This document shows positions 34,146 to 46,894 of a DNA stretch of 64,000 nucleotides, piece after piece. Origin of the DNA: Hydractinia symbiolongicarpus (lineage: Eukaryota; Cnidaria; Hydrozoa; Anthoathecata; Hydractiniidae); contig NC_079884.1 in NCBI RefSeq assembly GCF_029227915.1, positions 10,354,001-10,418,000 on the forward strand. The letters are read 5' to 3'. The notes under the pieces were generated by a model that saw only the letters and a program-made list of their open reading frames with translations, was not told the DNA's origin and made no database searches. A program made the translations under genes and the position numbers. Within the stretch, counting starts at the first letter, position 1, and each line of letters begins with the position of its first letter.

Positions 34146-37051
34146 AACATACCATGTACACCGATACATTCACTTGAAACAACTTTGTAACAATGTATTA
34201 TTTTACAATTTAAAGTAAAACTAATGTTTGTTTCTTTATTGTTTTTGTGGATGCATTTTTTTCTTTCTTTTTTTAAATAATTAGCATTCAAATTACATTT
34301 TTTTATTTTTCTTACACAACATTTTCTTTTTGTATAACAGTGAATAACAGGAAGTTGTAATGAAAAATTCAAGTTTTTTTTAGATTTCCGTTAAAAGTCA
34401 TCGTCATAAACACAACATAGATACTTTTCTTAAAACTAAATGCAAATAAAGCTTCTGCCATTGAAATAAAATCATATGAATTATCATTTTCAGTGTTAAC
34501 AAATTTCTATTCTATATTTCATGCTTTAAAAAGTTGAATGTCCACAACTTACAATAAAAAATATAACCAGTAATTTTTAGGTTTTGTGGTTTGGGTTGAA
34601 ACAATAATAGATACGTACAACTTGACCGAACTTAGTAAGCTCATCTTTAAACACACTTGTATTAGTGAGTTATGAATCCTAAAACATATAGCAGTTCAGA
34701 TGAAGGAGATTATTTTAAAAGGATAGGAAAGTTGTAAAAATTATAAATTATTGAGATAGTTTTTTTTTTAACTTTCTTACATATCACTAAAACAGCATAA
34801 TTTTTATATTTTCACTTCTTTTATGCATCAATTTGCAGAAAAATCAGGAAAGTTGTTCTCTTAAGTTTGAACTTAATAGAAACCATGAGAAAGTTGTCCA
34901 GAATAAATTGGTTGCCCTTAACAAAAGATACTATTTGCTACAAAATTAAAAAATGATAACAGGTTTATTTTTATGTTAGTGTATTATTATTATATATTAT
35001 ATATTATATAAACAACTAAAATGGTGTGGACGAGAAAACTTGGCAAAGCTAAGTTGCGCAGTCATCTATTGTTAGTTTATGAATTGAACATATTCTACAT
35101 ATTCTACCAACGTTTGCTAAAATATATAGTCGTTTTTTGTGTTTGTCAGGAAGATGTAAAAAGAATTTATAAATTTATAACCTTTGTTCATAAACTCAAG
35201 GGTAACTCAATGGAACAGGTTTCTCTGCTGTACTTAACCTCCACCACTTTTTTTTTCTCTGCTTAACACCCACCGTTTTTTCTGAAATTGTTGATATTTT
35301 GTGAAATATTACAAAAAGGGTCAAAAAAGTTAGTTTCAGATTGCACATTGTTTAAATTTTCTTGAATTTCATTGGCGAAAAAGAGGTCAAAAAAATATGC
35401 ACTGACAAAATTGGATGGGTTTAACTTTTTAAGAGAAGCTTGAGAGCATGTTTTCACATGCTTGTGGAAAAAACTCTCAAGCTATTTTGGCCTGAGCGAA
35501 GAATATTGTTGTATGGAAACCTGCCTATAGAAATTAAGTTTTAAATGACCTAAGATATAGCTTCCTGAAAGCCCAATGTGAATAAAACAGCATAACAGAA
35601 AATATTTTTGTTTTTATTTAAATTATCGTTTTTACCTTTTTTTACACATTTTATATTTTTTACATATTTTATAATATTTATTTTCACATACATTTTTTTT
35701 TAAAATTGTGTCATAGTAAAATTTTGTTTTTAAAAATGGTTTATATTTTTTATATTTTTCTCCCTAAGGTTTCTCTTTTTTTATTTTAAACAATTTTTAC
35801 TTTTTATTTTGTAGTTTAGCAATGCTATACATGGCTTCTGTATCGTAATTGAGAACATAAAATGCCCTTTGTTTCACAGCGCTTTTATTGATAGTAATAC
35901 CTATAAACATTGAAGAATCTATTCTTTGAATGAGTTCATGACACATGCCAGACCATGGACATAAAATGAAAAAAATGGTTTTACAGTATTTTTAATACAG
36001 TATATAACTATTTTATGCTAAAAGGTTTTTCTAATCTTTAAAAAATAAATTAATACAAAACAGTTAAATGCATTTATTATTATTGTGAAATATTACACTT
36101 ATTTTATATATATATATATATTTCGGTGTTGGAGAAGAATTTTGATATGTAATACGTTGTGGTATTTTATATAATATGAAACAAGGTGTTGTGTTAAGGT
36201 GTTGGTCATAATGTTTGTTGACATCTTTAAGAAAATATATACAAAACAGTGAAATAGTTGTCATCTTTCAATATTTTTTAACCTTGAAAATTTAAAAAAT
36301 TAGTGGGAGTAAATTAAATAACCGATAAGAGTTAAACACATATTGCAGGTTAGAATGTTTGCTATTGTGTGATAAGTTAAACACCCTGCATAAACTTTAT
36401 TCCCTTTATAAAGACTCCTAAATTCAGTTTTTTCAGTTGTTTTTTTTAAAAAAAGAAGTGTGTATTTTTTTAAATTTCAAGGTTACTTTTTGACTTATGT
36501 TGTTAAAAGTGATCAAAATGCTACAAAAATTAAAAATATTATGTACGCGTACATAGTGTTTTCTACGTACTGTAGAAAACACAAATATAATTAAGAAAAC
36601 AAATTTACCAAATGATACCCTATTTTTCTTCCTAAAAAAACTTGTGAATAAGGAAGAGGCTAGAAGTTGGAAAATCCCAGAGGTTGTCAGAGTTTTAAAG
36701 TTGTAAAGTTTAGGTTATTTCTAAATCAACAGGTTTAGATAAAATAATAGCTGTTCCAATATGACAGTAACAGTATTGAGAATAAGCAATACTTTTTCTC
36801 GATATATATGTAAAAAATATATTCCAAGAATTTTTTAGGTGGAAAGTGTAAGTAATTTTGTATTTCATCACACTTTTTGTTTTATACATAACCACAAGAC
36901 ATTGATTTTTATTTTTAGTTATCACTTTAGGTATCACTCTGTTGCAATACTGCATGAAACTATCAAAAAATTTGGGATGCTGAAGAAAGATGAAGTTAGG
37001 GTGAGAAACGTAGTAAACAATAAATCCATACCTGGGTGTTCTAAAATTATA
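34146..37051. other. intergenic, no gene seen
   Basis: Very AT-rich, with long T runs and a short TA repeat near 36106. Part may be the 5'-UTR intron of the next receptor. No conserved exon recognised. Confidence 0.45.
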
Positions 37052-37493
37052 CCTTAAGTGGATAAATTTTGGCGAGTATTTAATTTGGCGAATGACCAAA
37101 ATGGGATATTTGGTGGGTATTTACTTTGACGAATGATAAATTTTATAAAATTTTGCCAGGATTTAATTTGGGTGAATACAAGAAATGTTTATTTTGGCGA
37201 ATGACACAAATAAATGAATTTTTATGTTTGAAATGTTTTATAAAAATTGAGAATAAACGTATATATAAACAAAAAATTTACCTGTAACAATCCTCCTTAT
37301 ATTGTATTATAAAACCTGTTGTAAATATAAAAAAAAGTTCGTTTTGTTTGGGGAAAGTCGTTGTTTTTTTTTTAAAAAAACGTATTGAATTTGGTGAATA
37401 GTCAGTTATCAAAATTTTGGCGGGTATTTAATTTGGCGAATTTTGCCAAAATTTGTCAAATTTAATTCTTGCCAAAATTTTGTCCACTTAAGG
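37052..37493. mobile_element. Tc1-like MITE, 442 bp
   Basis: Inverted ends CCTTAAGTGGA...TTTTGGC, flanked by TA. The inner repeated motifs ATTTAATTTGGCGAA and GTATTTA extend the fold-back symmetry. No ORF. Confidence 0.8.
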
Positions 37494-37770
37494 TATTTAT
37501 GAATCGAGTATCTAGCAAAATAGAAATCTAAAAATGAGAAAAAAGTCGACCTTTATGGTTATTTCTTAAACTCTGATATCTTTTTAGGAAATAATATTAT
37601 CAGTTATGAAACAACACAGCATCTCCATCAATCAAATATTATGTATGTTATGGAATCAGTCGAACTTTTTTGGGAGCATAAAGTTAGATAACAAATCCAC
37701 TTTAAAAAATTTCGACAGGGTAATATGAGATAAGTGTCACCACTTCTTCAACATGAGGAATTAATTTACA

Positions 37771-37917
37771 CTAGTCGTTAGCCCGTGGAAAGATCCACGG
37801 GTTCGCCCGTCCTTGTTATACCGCATATTACATGTGTCTCGCTACTTGCGCATCTAAGCTACCATTTTGCGTGACAGACAGACAGACGGCAGACGTATAC
37901 GGGTATTATAATATAGA
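37771..37917 (-). mobile_element. mini-Helitron, 147 bp
   Basis: On the minus strand it starts TCTATATTATAATACC and ends with the perfect hairpin CCGTGGATCTTTCCACGG, then GCTAACGACTAG. It is inserted between A and T. Longer sister of 17116-17224. Confidence 0.85.
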
Positions 37918-39967
37918 TAATTATTTTATTGCTGACATCACCATGTTTTACTTGATGTTATCAGAGAAACTTGGACAAAATGATTCATTCACAATATAAA
38001 TAATGTGTGTACTTTTTTTTACTCAAGTCAATATTCAATCAGAATTTATAACATTTTCCAATTCAGAGAACTATACTATTAGTTTCGGGCTATTTTGAAT
38101 AGCTTCTGACATCATTTTCAGGTCAAGTCAAAATGTTTAATAAGTTTTCTATTATACTCACAAACAGTTGTACGTGACATCAGTAATAATGAGATAATGG
38201 ACACAGCAATTTAAAATCTCAGGGGCTAATAAAATTTGAATTCTAAACAGCCGTTTTACGTGCTCTATTCTAAATAGGGTTAATAAACTCTTCCCGAATT
38301 TTACATTTTTTGCTGCTTTTAGTTTCTTTGTTTTATTTCTCTTTTAAACAATAACATCAGTAATTAAACTGTTGTAGGAGGTTATTTATTTGCAGTATGA
38401 TTTTGAAATTTTAGACAAATTTTTGGTGAGGATTTCAAATATTTTATCTATTTTCTGCCGAAAGAAGCTGTGGCACATTATTCTTAGCTTTGCTACTTTG
38501 ATCTTGCTTCATACATATGTCTTTAAATTAAACTTCTAAAGAAACCATATAATAATCAGTCTTACAAAACTTTGAATGAAGTACAAACTGTGAGAAAACA
38601 TTTTTTTTACTTGTTTTACACCTAACAGTTTAGGGATAAAACAAGTAAAAAAAAACATTTCAATGAAGATTAGAAAATAATAATTTTGCATCCACAAAGT
38701 TTATTTGGATAATCAATTATTTTTTAGAAAAAAAAAGGATTACAAACTTCTGTTTACATTAAAAAGCTAAATAATAATCACATTCTAGTAAATAATCACA
38801 TTCCATACAAAATATTTCATAGAATTGGTGTCTGTAATGTTGTTTTAAAATTTGAACATCACAATATTTATTTCGAAAACGTCAATGTGACGTTTGTTGG
38901 ACATCATACAGTTTGTGATTCACTCCTAATGAATTTTCAAAACAAAATTTCAGTGTTGTTTAAAGGAGTAAATTTGAACAAATTAATAACTATGTACTAT
39001 AAATAACTGTAAATAAAAAATATATATCTCATGTGACTGATTAAATTAATATTGACAACCATGGCAACAACAGATTTTTTATAAACTTCTAAAAACTAAT
39101 CTTTTTAATTCAATGAATTTTGTTTACTTATAAAATGATACCAGATGTTAATAAACATGTTACCAACTAAACTGATGCTCCATTAAATTACAACAACATA
39201 ATTTAGAAAACAGAGAGGTTGCTGTTTCTAAGAAAGTCACCTAATTTAAATTTCTGTTACCTTGACATATATTTGGTATCTTGGTGTCAAATGACAACCT
39301 ATGTGCCAATGTTTTGTATTTCCCATCATATTTCACTTTTGTAGAATCGTGATAAATCAAAATAAACGAACAAACATTTCTAGAACTTTAATATTTTATT
39401 TTATAACATAAATTCCCTGTGAATTCCAAAATTACAATCTCAACAGCGTTTTTGTTTTTATTATTTGTATTTCAAAAGCAGACCTAACTAAGAAAGACAG
39501 TCAAATATACCAGTGTCTTGTTGCCATAGGACTAATGTTTTCAAAAGATGTTTATTTTATAGAGTATGGCAAGGTTTTGTATAAATGAATATGCAGTTGG
39601 ATCAAGTTTCCACTCTACTTTCACTTTCCGTGAGTTATATTTTTATAAGTTTGTTAAAGGAGTATGCCATAACAAAACTTGCAGAAGTTTATTTAAAATA
39701 ATAGTAGGAAGTTAAAAACAATCTATGCTGTTTTACCTTCTGTCATTTTTTACTATATTTTTGGAGGTTTGTTTTTACTTGTTTCTCCATTACAATGTTT
39801 ATTCACATCAAACTTGTGTATTTATTCCTTAGTATTTTGTAATATCAAACTGGTTAAAATTTTTAGAAAACTTGAAAGTTTAACCGAAACTATCCTAGTT
39901 TTTAATTATTATTAAATTCACCCTTAGGAAAAATATTACTATTTTAATTTTTATTTCTAGGTGAACA
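37918..39967. other. upstream region of receptor 2, no gene seen
   Basis: AT-rich, no coding exon. It should contain the promoter and non-coding first exon of the next gene, but I cannot place them. Confidence 0.4.
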
Positions 39968-41082
39968 ATGGCTAACAATTCTACTATTAGCACTTGCAAG
40001 TTATGGCCAAACAATCCTTTTAAATGTAATATTTTATTTGTGGTGCAGCATATATTTCCATCAATCTCCATTCTTGGTTGCAGTTGGATACTACTTATTA
40101 TCTGGTTGTTTAAAAAATACCATGTGTTTGTTCAACGTTTGATAGTTGCATTGGTTACTTCAGCATTATTTCTCAGCGTGAGCTACTTGCTTGGTAATGT
40201 TCACATGAAACACAGTCAGTTAAGGTGTTACGCTCAATCAATATTCATGCAGTATTTTTTGTGGGCAACCTTGTCCTGGGTCATTGTTATTTCTGTAAAT
40301 ATGATTTTTATTGTGAAAGGTATTGACAGTAAAAAGTATGAGCTGTTTTATCATGCATTTGCATGGACCAATGCATTGCTTTGGGCCGGAATACCTTTCG
40401 TAAATAATAGTTATGGTCCTGCGGGTGTATGGTGTTGGATTAAAAAAGAAGCTTCAATTCTTCGATTTGGTGTGTGGTATCTCCCGCTTTTGATTGTTTG
40501 CCTGTGCCTGTCTGTTATGTATGTTTACATGTTTATACGTAATAGAAGATTGGCTAAATATAGCTCAGCTGCTGAATTAGAACAAACATTTCAGATTTAT
40601 CAGAGAGAAGTAAAACCATTACTAGTTTACCCATTCATCTATATCCTATTAACAATACCAATTTTTGTGTATCGTTTATATGATGTCACACACCCACATC
40701 ACGAACCGAAATTCGTATTGCTTCTTACAGCAGTTGTATTTGCTCCATCAGCTGGTTTTGCAATGCAGTAGCATATGCGTTTTACAATAAATCTATTCGA
40801 GAATTGAGTTGGAAAAAATTCAAGGAAGCACTTGTTGCTCGCATCTTGGGAAAGCCATACAATGTACGGCCATATGAAGTTGATGACGCAAGAAGCAACA
40901 GTGTTGTGAGACCAATTCGTTCTAATTCAGAACCAGATGATTTTGAACCAAAAGAAAAGAGTGAACCACATATGGCACAAGACGATAAATTACCAGATGA
41001 ATCAGATGACCTTAAGTTTTATAACTCAACATTTCAGAAGCCTGCTATACGCAATAATAATAAAAATACTGAAGACGTTTAG
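39968..41082 (+). pseudogene. cAMP receptor-like 7TM protein 2, with a 1-base frameshift
   Basis: The first frame (39968 to about 40759) encodes an intact receptor N-terminus (CKLWPNNPFKC), TM1 to TM6 and the YGPAGVWCWIKKE loop. It then stops early inside TM7, just after SAGF. One base fewer than expected in the T run at 40756-40759 explains this. Reading resumes in the next frame with the paralogue-like NAVAYAFY, ELSWKKFKEA and a charged tail to a stop at 41082. With one more T the product would be about 371 aa, the longest of the five. Everything else is conserved, so the choices are a very young pseudogene, a polymorphism or a sequencing error in a homopolymer. The ATG follows the acceptor TTTCTAG by 7 nt, as in the paralogues. 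Confidence 0.85.
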
Positions 41083-42026
41083 GTTAGTTAGTAACGTGTA
41101 AAGAGTTTTATAATGTATATATAACTTTTCAACACTGTAATTACTTTTTTTGACATTATAATATCTTGTTTATTACAAAGTGAGTTTTAATATAATTTCA
41201 TTTTCATCTGTATCAATATAAAGTAACTAAAATCAGGGAAAAAACAACAAATTTGAATTTTTTCCAATGGGATTTGGATTAAGAGAGTGGACTGTGTAGG
41301 TTTTACTGTTGGAAAATGACAATTGTACAGATATCTTTTTTAAATCTTTTGTATTTTTAACTTCACTTGAACTGTTTTTTAAAAATGGAATAAGCAAAAA
41401 TCCATTAACTTGTTTTGAAATGACTACTTTATAGATGTTTTTTTTGATGGCACCATTAAAAGTCATTGTTCATGTTTAAAGCTATCCTTATTAAAAGATT
41501 TTTACAAGTTTTATAATTTTACACTATATTTCATTTTTTTATAACTATATCTTATATAATTATTGACAAGTAATAATATCATATTTTTAACAATTTATAT
41601 TTTTTGACGACATGAGGAGCACTTGTATAGTTTATGCATTATAGATATACTGATCATTAGAAAAATGTGTCTTTATTAATTTTTAAGATGATTTTTTTTA
41701 TTAAACAAGACATCCCTGCATGTAGCGTATAGCTTCCATAAATATTTTAATTTATCTATGCTGAGTTGTGCCGTACTTGGGTAGTCATGCTTAAAATTGT
41801 ATTGATTTTCTACTTTTCTTTTTAAAGTTTTATTAAATAGCCAATATTTAATATTCTCTGCAGTATGGAAAAAAATTTTTGAACTTGGAGATAAAAACTT
41901 TATTATACTTTAATATTGACTATGTATGTTAACTGTACCATGCCTGTTACAATACCTTTTTATTGTCACTTGTCTAACAAACGTGATATTGGTTTATTTT
42001 TTAGAATAACAACATTGTAAAGGACA
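41083..42026. other. intergenic with presumed 5'-UTR intron
   Basis: AT-rich, no coding exon. It ends in an acceptor-like TTTTTTAG at about 41997-42004, 22 bp before the next start codon. Confidence 0.4.
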
Positions 42027-43025
42027 ATGGCAAACTTAACCTCGAAGTGTTCATTTTGGCCTGAAACTCCTTCAAAGTGTCACAACATCTTGGTGCTGTT
42101 AAAAGTGTTTTCCAGTATTTCATTACTTGGCTGCATCTTCATAATTGGTACCATATGTCTTTTTAAGTTATACAAATATTTCGTTCAGCGGCTGATACTA
42201 TTTTTGAGTATATCCGCCGTGATTAAAGTTATAATGAATTTATGTTCAGTTGATAACGAAGGCACATCGTGTGTTGTGCAAGCCTTTATGCTGCAGTACT
42301 TTAACTGGGCTGAATTATTATGGGTATGTTGTATTACTGCAAACATTGTACTTGTATTGAATGGTGTGCAAGCTAAGAATTATGAACTGTGGTTTCATTT
42401 GATTGTGTGGTTGGTATCATTAGCCTGGAGCGTTATACCATTTATCGGGTCTCACTATGGTCCTGCTGGTATGTGGTGCTGGATAAGGAGAGATGTTCCT
42501 GCCTTACGTTTTGGTATTTGGTACATACCATTGCTATTGTTTATTGTTGCAGCAGTTGTTGTGTATATGTTCATTTGTGTGCGTACATTTTTTTCTGTTG
42601 ATGTAGATGAGGGTTTTCGTTATGAAGAAATGCAAGGAAGAGACATCTTGCGACAAGAAGTGAAGCCCCTTTTCGCATACCCACTTATCTATTTGATATT
42701 TAGTTTACCAGTCGCTATATACAGAATCGATGATGCTGTTCATCCTAATTTGCCACCTAAATATATTTTGCTTGTGTTGAGTGTGATCTCAACTCCAATG
42801 CTAGGTGGATTAAATGCTATTGTGTTTTCCCTTTATGGTGATACGCTTAAAATGTTATCCTGGAATAACATTAAAGGGGCATTTTTATCACTGGGGGAAG
42901 GGCCACAAGTATATGTGCGGCACAATTATGATGTAACGGATTATAGTTCGGACAACCAAGCACTTCTGTATCATAAGGGCGATGAGCATATCACAATGAA
43001 ATATGGAACCAAAGAGACTGCATAA
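42027..43025 (+). CDS. cAMP receptor-like seven-transmembrane protein 3
   Basis: 332 aa, single coding exon. The N-terminus has NLT and the CSFWPETPSKC Cys pair. Seven hydrophobic helices are present, with YGPAGMWCWIRRD in the second outer loop and FGIWYIPLL at TM5. The third inner loop (VDVDEGFRYEEMQGRD) is acidic and precedes REVKPL-type residues (RQEVKPLFAYPLIYL) leading into TM6. TM7 carries GGLNAIVFSLYG. The tail contains RHNYDVTDYSS, the array's conserved tail motif. Family and probable role are as for receptor 1; the ligand is unknown. The start is the first ATG after the acceptor, and an upstream in-frame extension is not needed. Confidence 0.9.
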   Translation: MANLTSKCSFWPETPSKCHNILVLLKVFSSISLLGCIFIIGTICLFKLYKYFVQRLILFLSISAVIKVIMNLCSVDNEGTSCVVQAFMLQYFNWAELLWVCCITANIVLVLNGVQAKNYELWFHLIVWLVSLAWSVIPFIGSHYGPAGMWCWIRRDVPALRFGIWYIPLLLFIVAAVVVYMFICVRTFFSVDVDEGFRYEEMQGRDILRQEVKPLFAYPLIYLIFSLPVAIYRIDDAVHPNLPPKYILLVLSVISTPMLGGLNAIVFSLYGDTLKMLSWNNIKGAFLSLGEGPQVYVRHNYDVTDYSSDNQALLYHKGDEHITMKYGTKETA

Positions 43026-44474
43026 AGTTTCAAAATTTAAACATATGATGCATAAGCATAGCATTATGAGGTCAATGTGCAAAGTTATATGAGACCTGTA
43101 AGAACAAATAACTTTCACTATTACTTTCATATAAAATAATTCCTGTTTCAAAAAAAAGTGCTCATGTTTTGATGCAATTCTCTTTTTGTTAATTTGTTAT
43201 TTTGGAAATATGAGATTATTTTGGAATATTATATTCCGGAAGTATGTTTGATGTGCGTATTTTGCGATTTTTCGAAACACCATCAGATAAAATCTTCCTA
43301 TGTGTTTCTCCAATTATCATTATAACCTACTAAATAAACTATATCATTTTTTGTTTGTTTATAGCAAAACATTTTATTATTTTTACTAAGAAACAGCCTT
43401 GAAAAACGCTTTACTGTGATTGATTTTTATGCCTTAAGATTTCTGCTTTATTTACTTTAGCAGCAATAATAAAGTACCTTTTTAATGTTGCTTAAATTGA
43501 AAACTAGGGTGTATAGCTTGCTGGATAGCTCAACAATTAAAAAGAAGCTGCAAGTTTTATCTATTTATCTATTGAAAAAACTAATAAAAAATTGAAAGAC
43601 GTGAGAGATTGTTTATAATGTTTTTAAAGGCACGTAATCACCTTGTAGGCAACTGTTTTTGAGGTACCTATTTTATAGTAAAAATTGAAAGATATACATG
43701 AGAAAACATTATCCTGAAAATTTTATTGAAAACTGACAACCAGAACATGTTCAAATGTTTCATAGAAATAGCCTACTCACCCCAATTTCTCTTAGCCTAC
43801 GGAACCGCCATTACATTTCATTGCACGAATCATGCGATAATAAACGCACAGCAAAATCGATCACATGGTTGCTGGATTCATGCCATTACAAAAAAATAAT
43901 GAATGAGGGAGAGCATCTGTAGCTGTGTTTCCACCGTAATGCTTTTATAAATGTATCAACAAAGTTCTGAAGATGATAAATTAGATAAATCAATCAAAGT
44001 TTCTGTGTTATTCTTTATTATTTAAACGTTTTAACTTACTGAAATCAGATTTCTTTGCAACAACGACCTCTTCTTCTTCTTGTTGTTTTTTTAAGGTAGC
44101 TTTGCCTCGCTAGCTGTCTTACTTTTTGATTATTTTCCTTTATTCAAACAGTTAGTCATTTCCTTACGGAGACATTATCAGATCTACGCAATTAGAATAC
44201 CTAGATTTTTAGAATTTCCCCTTTTATGCTCTAAATTTAATTATCTCCATAATGCTTCAACTATCTTCACCTATCACAATGTGCATTCTCCCCCGTTGGG
44301 TTTTTTTGCTTATAATATGCAATAATCCCGGTCATGCTAATAAAAAAAGCTAGAGCGTGATAAACATTAATTATCATAATTTTTAACAAGGTGACAATAT
44401 TGCGATTTCTTCTTTCTGTTTCGTTTTGTCTGTGGTCTCCAAAAACAATGGCGAATAGAATAAAGAGAAAATTA
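43026..44474. other. intergenic, no gene seen
   Basis: AT-rich sequence without recognisable exons or repeat ends. Confidence 0.4.
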
Positions 44475-44630
44475 TTATTTTCTTCTGTGTCTTTCCAATA
44501 GAAACTCCTGGGATAAAATTTCTTTCCAATTTTTGATGCCATGTATTACAAAGAAAAAACAAGCCAAAAATACAGCGTGAACGGAGCCTACCATAAAGGC
44601 GATATTATCAAACTCCATCTCAGTGCTCAT
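44475..44630 (-). CDS. possible 51-aa single-pass membrane micropeptide
   Basis: The minus-strand ORF starts MSTEMEFDNIAF, has one strongly hydrophobic segment (residues about 12-30, VGSVHAVFLACFFFVIHG) and a basic tail (LLERHRRK). An overlapping longer ORF in another frame (44542-44267) also looks partly hydrophobic. There is no homology I recognise. It could be a chance ORF, an exon of an undetected gene, or a real small protein. Confidence 0.2.
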   Translation of the reverse strand: MSTEMEFDNIAFMVGSVHAVFLACFFFVIHGIKNWKEILSQEFLLERHRRK

Positions 44631-46894
44631 TTAAAGTTAAGGCCATTTGTTTACCTACAATTTTACACGAAAATTTTGCGACAACCCGCTTATTAGACGG
44701 GAATAAGAGCTCAACAAGATCGTTAAGTATGGCGGCTAGAAAAAAAACACAATAAATTAGGATATTAAAGTACCATTATTTCCATTTCTAGTAAGTTTTA
44801 TATCCTTAAATATTCAGGAAAGGCATAACTCCGTCTAAACTTTGAAATTAATAAAAAAAATGTATATGTTAATTTTTTTGAAAAGGGTGATTACGGGCCT
44901 TTAATAACGTGATATATTAAATATAGCCTGGTCCATGTGTGAACTAAATACTTTTGCAAAAGGATTTCATATCAGAGAGATGCATTTGTCTTTTCTTTCT
45001 TTTCCTTTTCTTTTACTAAATTTAAATATCACTGGATATCACATTTTTCTTTTTGTTTTTATGATTTTCCTCTGTTTTTTTAAGCTTGTATGCTAAGAAA
45101 TGACATTGAGTTTTTATATTCATTGACTCAATGGTGTGAACATGAAATTGTCAACATAACAGGTGTTAAAAGATTAGCTCACTGAGCAAGTTAAGCCATG
45201 TTAAGGCTCAAGCCAATGATTTATATTAAGCATTGATAAAACAATAACAGATTTTTTAAAAAATATATGTTATTTTAATTAATTCTCATAAACTAACAGG
45301 TGAGTTAAAAAAATAAAAAATGATAGCAGGCGAGTTAGCCCTACGACTCTTTGATAAAATCTTTGATAAATGTTACAAAGAATTTACATGGAGTTGGTTC
45401 TAGGCTGCTGAGACTACACATACTGTATGTCACCATGGGCTGTCCTCTGGGAGACTCTCTTGAATATTTCCAATTGGAGCCTAATAGCCATACAATTATG
45501 AATTTCTAGCTAACACACTGAATACACGGTGTAAAACAGCCCTGCTGCTGTGTAAAAAATGCATAAATAAAAGATTACAAAAGTATAAATAACTGGAACA
45601 TTATAGTAAAGAAAAAAATATAAATATAATAGCTGATGCCTGCAGGGGGGTTGACAAATCATTCTTTCCCCATGCAAATACTTTTTCATTTATTTTACTT
45701 TTCTTGATGGCAACATACTCGAAAGAAAAAACAAATTTTAAGATTCACAATAATACACAATATGTTGATGTTTGCCATAGATATGATAAACGAGATTTTA
45801 GATCAAACTACTTTAGTTATGATTAAGAAGTTCTACTGAAGTATATTTTCTTTGAAATCACTATAACATTCTAAATCGTAAGTCATTTTTAAATCGTAAA
45901 TCATTTTAAATCGTAAGTCATTTAACGTAAATTTTTATGTCGTCTTTTTTATTTTTTTTATTCTGTTTTTATTCATACGATTTTTTAAAACTATAAATTT
46001 AAATTTAAAATCACCCTAAAGTATTGTATTTCCTTTTCAAATTCTAAATCAACAATTACATGTACGAAAGGACTTACCTTTTAGTCAAGTTATAAGCACT
46101 TCATCATTTAATGTTTTTAGTAACAAAATTTTTCAATGTTTTTAAAGGGTGTGAGATTTATACTTTATAACACTTTTTATTTATTGTATAGGTTGTATTA
46201 ATTTATAATATTTATTGATAACATTTATTTATTTGAACAGTGTAATATTGAATTTTTAATATTGTAATTTAATAAGTAGTTTGTAAAGAATGGCTATGGT
46301 TTTACTTTTGTTGTTTTGTTTTTGAGTTTTGGATACAGTCATAACACTGATAATGAAAAAAAGATTTCTTTCAATCCTGTGTGTAGTTTGTTTAAAAATA
46401 ACTATTTTTGGCCTTTTCAAGTGACAAACAACATCATGGCACAACCCAACAAAATCAGTAGACCGCCCAAATTTCACTTTTCGCAGACAGAATTCACAAT
46501 CAGTTTGTTTGTTTGTTGATCTTTACAACATTATCACGTTATGGCATTATTCATTATTCATCTATGCCAGACATGGCCTGGCAATTTGAAGTATTGCTTG
46601 CTGGTAAAAGCATAAATTAGTACAGTTTAAAATTTTGAATATAACTGAAGTCGTAAGTCCATCTGTAAACATTGACGAAGGAACTTTTACAGGTTGAAAC
46701 TACATGTCTAATATGAAAAAGTGTATTAATTGCTTGTGGTATGATCTGATATTTTTTCCAATAATATATTGCACGAGATATACTTCATTTGCTTAAAAAA
46801 CAATCAACTTGGCATCAATAGTTTACAGATAATTTTTATTTGTTTTAAATAAGTTTTAAAAGTAAGTGAATATATTTATTCATTTAGATTAACA
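44631..46894. other. intergenic, no gene seen
   Basis: AT-rich. It includes short direct repeats of AAATCGTAAGTCATTT near 45880-45925. It ends at the acceptor-like CATTTAG before receptor 4. Confidence 0.4.
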
